From Epiperipatus broadwayi (Eukaryota; Onychophora; Udeonychophora; Euonychophora; Peripatidae), in assembly GCA_028023455.1 (NCBI GenBank), contig JAQFVV010000499.1, positions 308,001-372,000 of the forward strand: DNA of 64,000 bases, in the 5' to 3' direction. The translations under genes and the position numbers were made by a program. A model generated the notes under the pieces. The model was not told the origin of the DNA and made no database searches. It saw only the letters and a program-made list of their open reading frames with translations. Shown piece by piece: positions 63,135 to 64,000 of the stretch (the stretch's first letter is position 1; each line of letters starts with the position of its first letter).

Positions 63135-63185
63135 TTAAGAATCCATGATCTAGTGGCAAAACTATAATCTGAGTTCGAATCTAGG
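63135..63185 (+). mobile_element. tRNA-like fragment with pol III-like boxes
   Basis: TGATCTAGTGG is close to an A box and GAGTTCGAATC close to a B box, but only about 18 bp separate them, which is shorter than in a tRNA. It is best read as a deleted tRNA-derived SINE head. Confidence 0.3.
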
Positions 63186-64000
63186 ATAAGTTAATCTTGA
63201 AAGAAGTTGTTCAGTGAGACTTGATTTTTCTTTCAGACAACTTATACATAGTCAAGTCAGATAGTTATTTAACATTGGTAAGTAAGTTATTATTTAGATA
63301 GGGGTTGAAACAAGGGAGGAAAACTGCCAAAATTCTTATTAAGTCTGATGAGCAATTACTTCACTTTCACTGTTTGAACATGACAGACTTGTGGAAAAGC
63401 CTTTGTTCTTCAATGCATTATTTAAAGGCTGTTTTTATCTTTTGTGCAGAATGTGGGCATTATGACTATTCTAAAATATAGAGATTAGTATAATAATTCT
63501 TACAAAATATGGCACCCTTTATATGTGATAATATTAAAAAAAATTTTAAACAACTTTATATTCACTGACTATAATATTTCTAAATTTGTCTAAACTAAAA
63601 AAACAGACACTTTATTGACTCCAAAGTATCTTCTAACAATGGCAAAATATTTTCTTCTTGTTATTTTTCATTTATATATATTACACCAATATTTTTTCCA
63701 TTAAACAATTGTTTAACATCACTCATCCTTGTAATTAATTAATCCTACATTTAAGTAAATAAGTTGGGCCATATAAAAGTAATGTTTCTATAACAAAATA
63801 ATTACATGGTTAGTTAGTTAACATAAGTAGTATTTTAATCACAACAATTATGTAACTGAATTGAGATTTTTTTACATTACTCAGCTATGACTTAATTCAG
63901 GAAATTTTAACCCTGAGGGTTTTTTATATTTAATAATTTTTAATTTTTTAAATATATTTTATAATCTCTCACTCTCCTGTTTATCATGTATAGGATATAA
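63186..64000. other. AT-rich DNA, no recognised feature
   Basis: No gene, RNA or dispersed repeat was recognised to the window end. Confidence 0.45.

Overview
The window looks like non-coding DNA from a large animal nuclear genome. By eye it is about three-quarters A+T, it has no dense coding stretch, it is full of short inverted-repeat elements and microsatellites, and it contains one 500-N assembly gap. The mixture of RTE-type LINE relics, tRNA-derived SINE-like inserts, a hAT-type MITE, long (TATC)n tracts and a large-LTR retrotransposon fits a repeat-rich invertebrate. A cephalopod mollusc such as an octopus is my best guess, but that is an inference and not proven by any gene. I found no convincing complete host gene. 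One 76-bp stretch near 59.7 kb could be an exon, so the window may lie in an intron or between genes.

Layout. At 1.9-3.4 kb there is a cluster of three copies of one terminal-inverted-repeat family (called MITE-A here); one copy is interrupted by the 3' end of an RTE-type LINE. A composite TATC/CATC microsatellite (6.8-7.1 kb) abuts a degenerate tandem array of a roughly 1.1-kb unit with four recognisable copies (7.1-13.0 kb). That array is interrupted by a near-perfect 400-bp hairpin MITE, a SINE-like insert and a 1.6-kb unidentified insert. The 500-N gap (13.7-14.2 kb) is flanked by an 11-bp direct repeat, as if the gap hides a transposon. A complete MITE-B follows. A tRNA-derived retrosequence with target duplication lies at 17.4 kb.

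From 18 to 37 kb the sequence is mainly AT-rich with scattered repeat fragments, a 199-bp (AAT)n tract and an uninterrupted 698-bp (TCTA)n tract. A decayed RTE-type reverse transcriptase (minus strand, FADD box visible) lies at 37.65-38.47 kb. At 41.2-44.5 kb is a very homogeneous 415-bp satellite whose orientation flips in the middle. Its monomer shares a segment with the MITE-A family. A hAT MITE with an 8-bp target duplication lies at 45.7 kb.

The largest single element is an LTR retrotransposon on the minus strand (48.54-54.45 kb). It has 1.75-1.81 kb LTRs, a polypurine tract, a possible primer-binding site and a 172-aa gag-like coiled-coil ORF. It has no pol, and a GC-richer patch in the env position resembles a broken chitin-binding (peritrophin-A/CBM14) sequence. 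A nested fold-back structure occurs at 57.55-58.03 kb and further MITE-B copies at 61.5-61.95 kb.

The elements do not form a pathway. Their interest lies in nesting, in fold-back architecture, and in what looks like the origin of a satellite from a dispersed repeat family.
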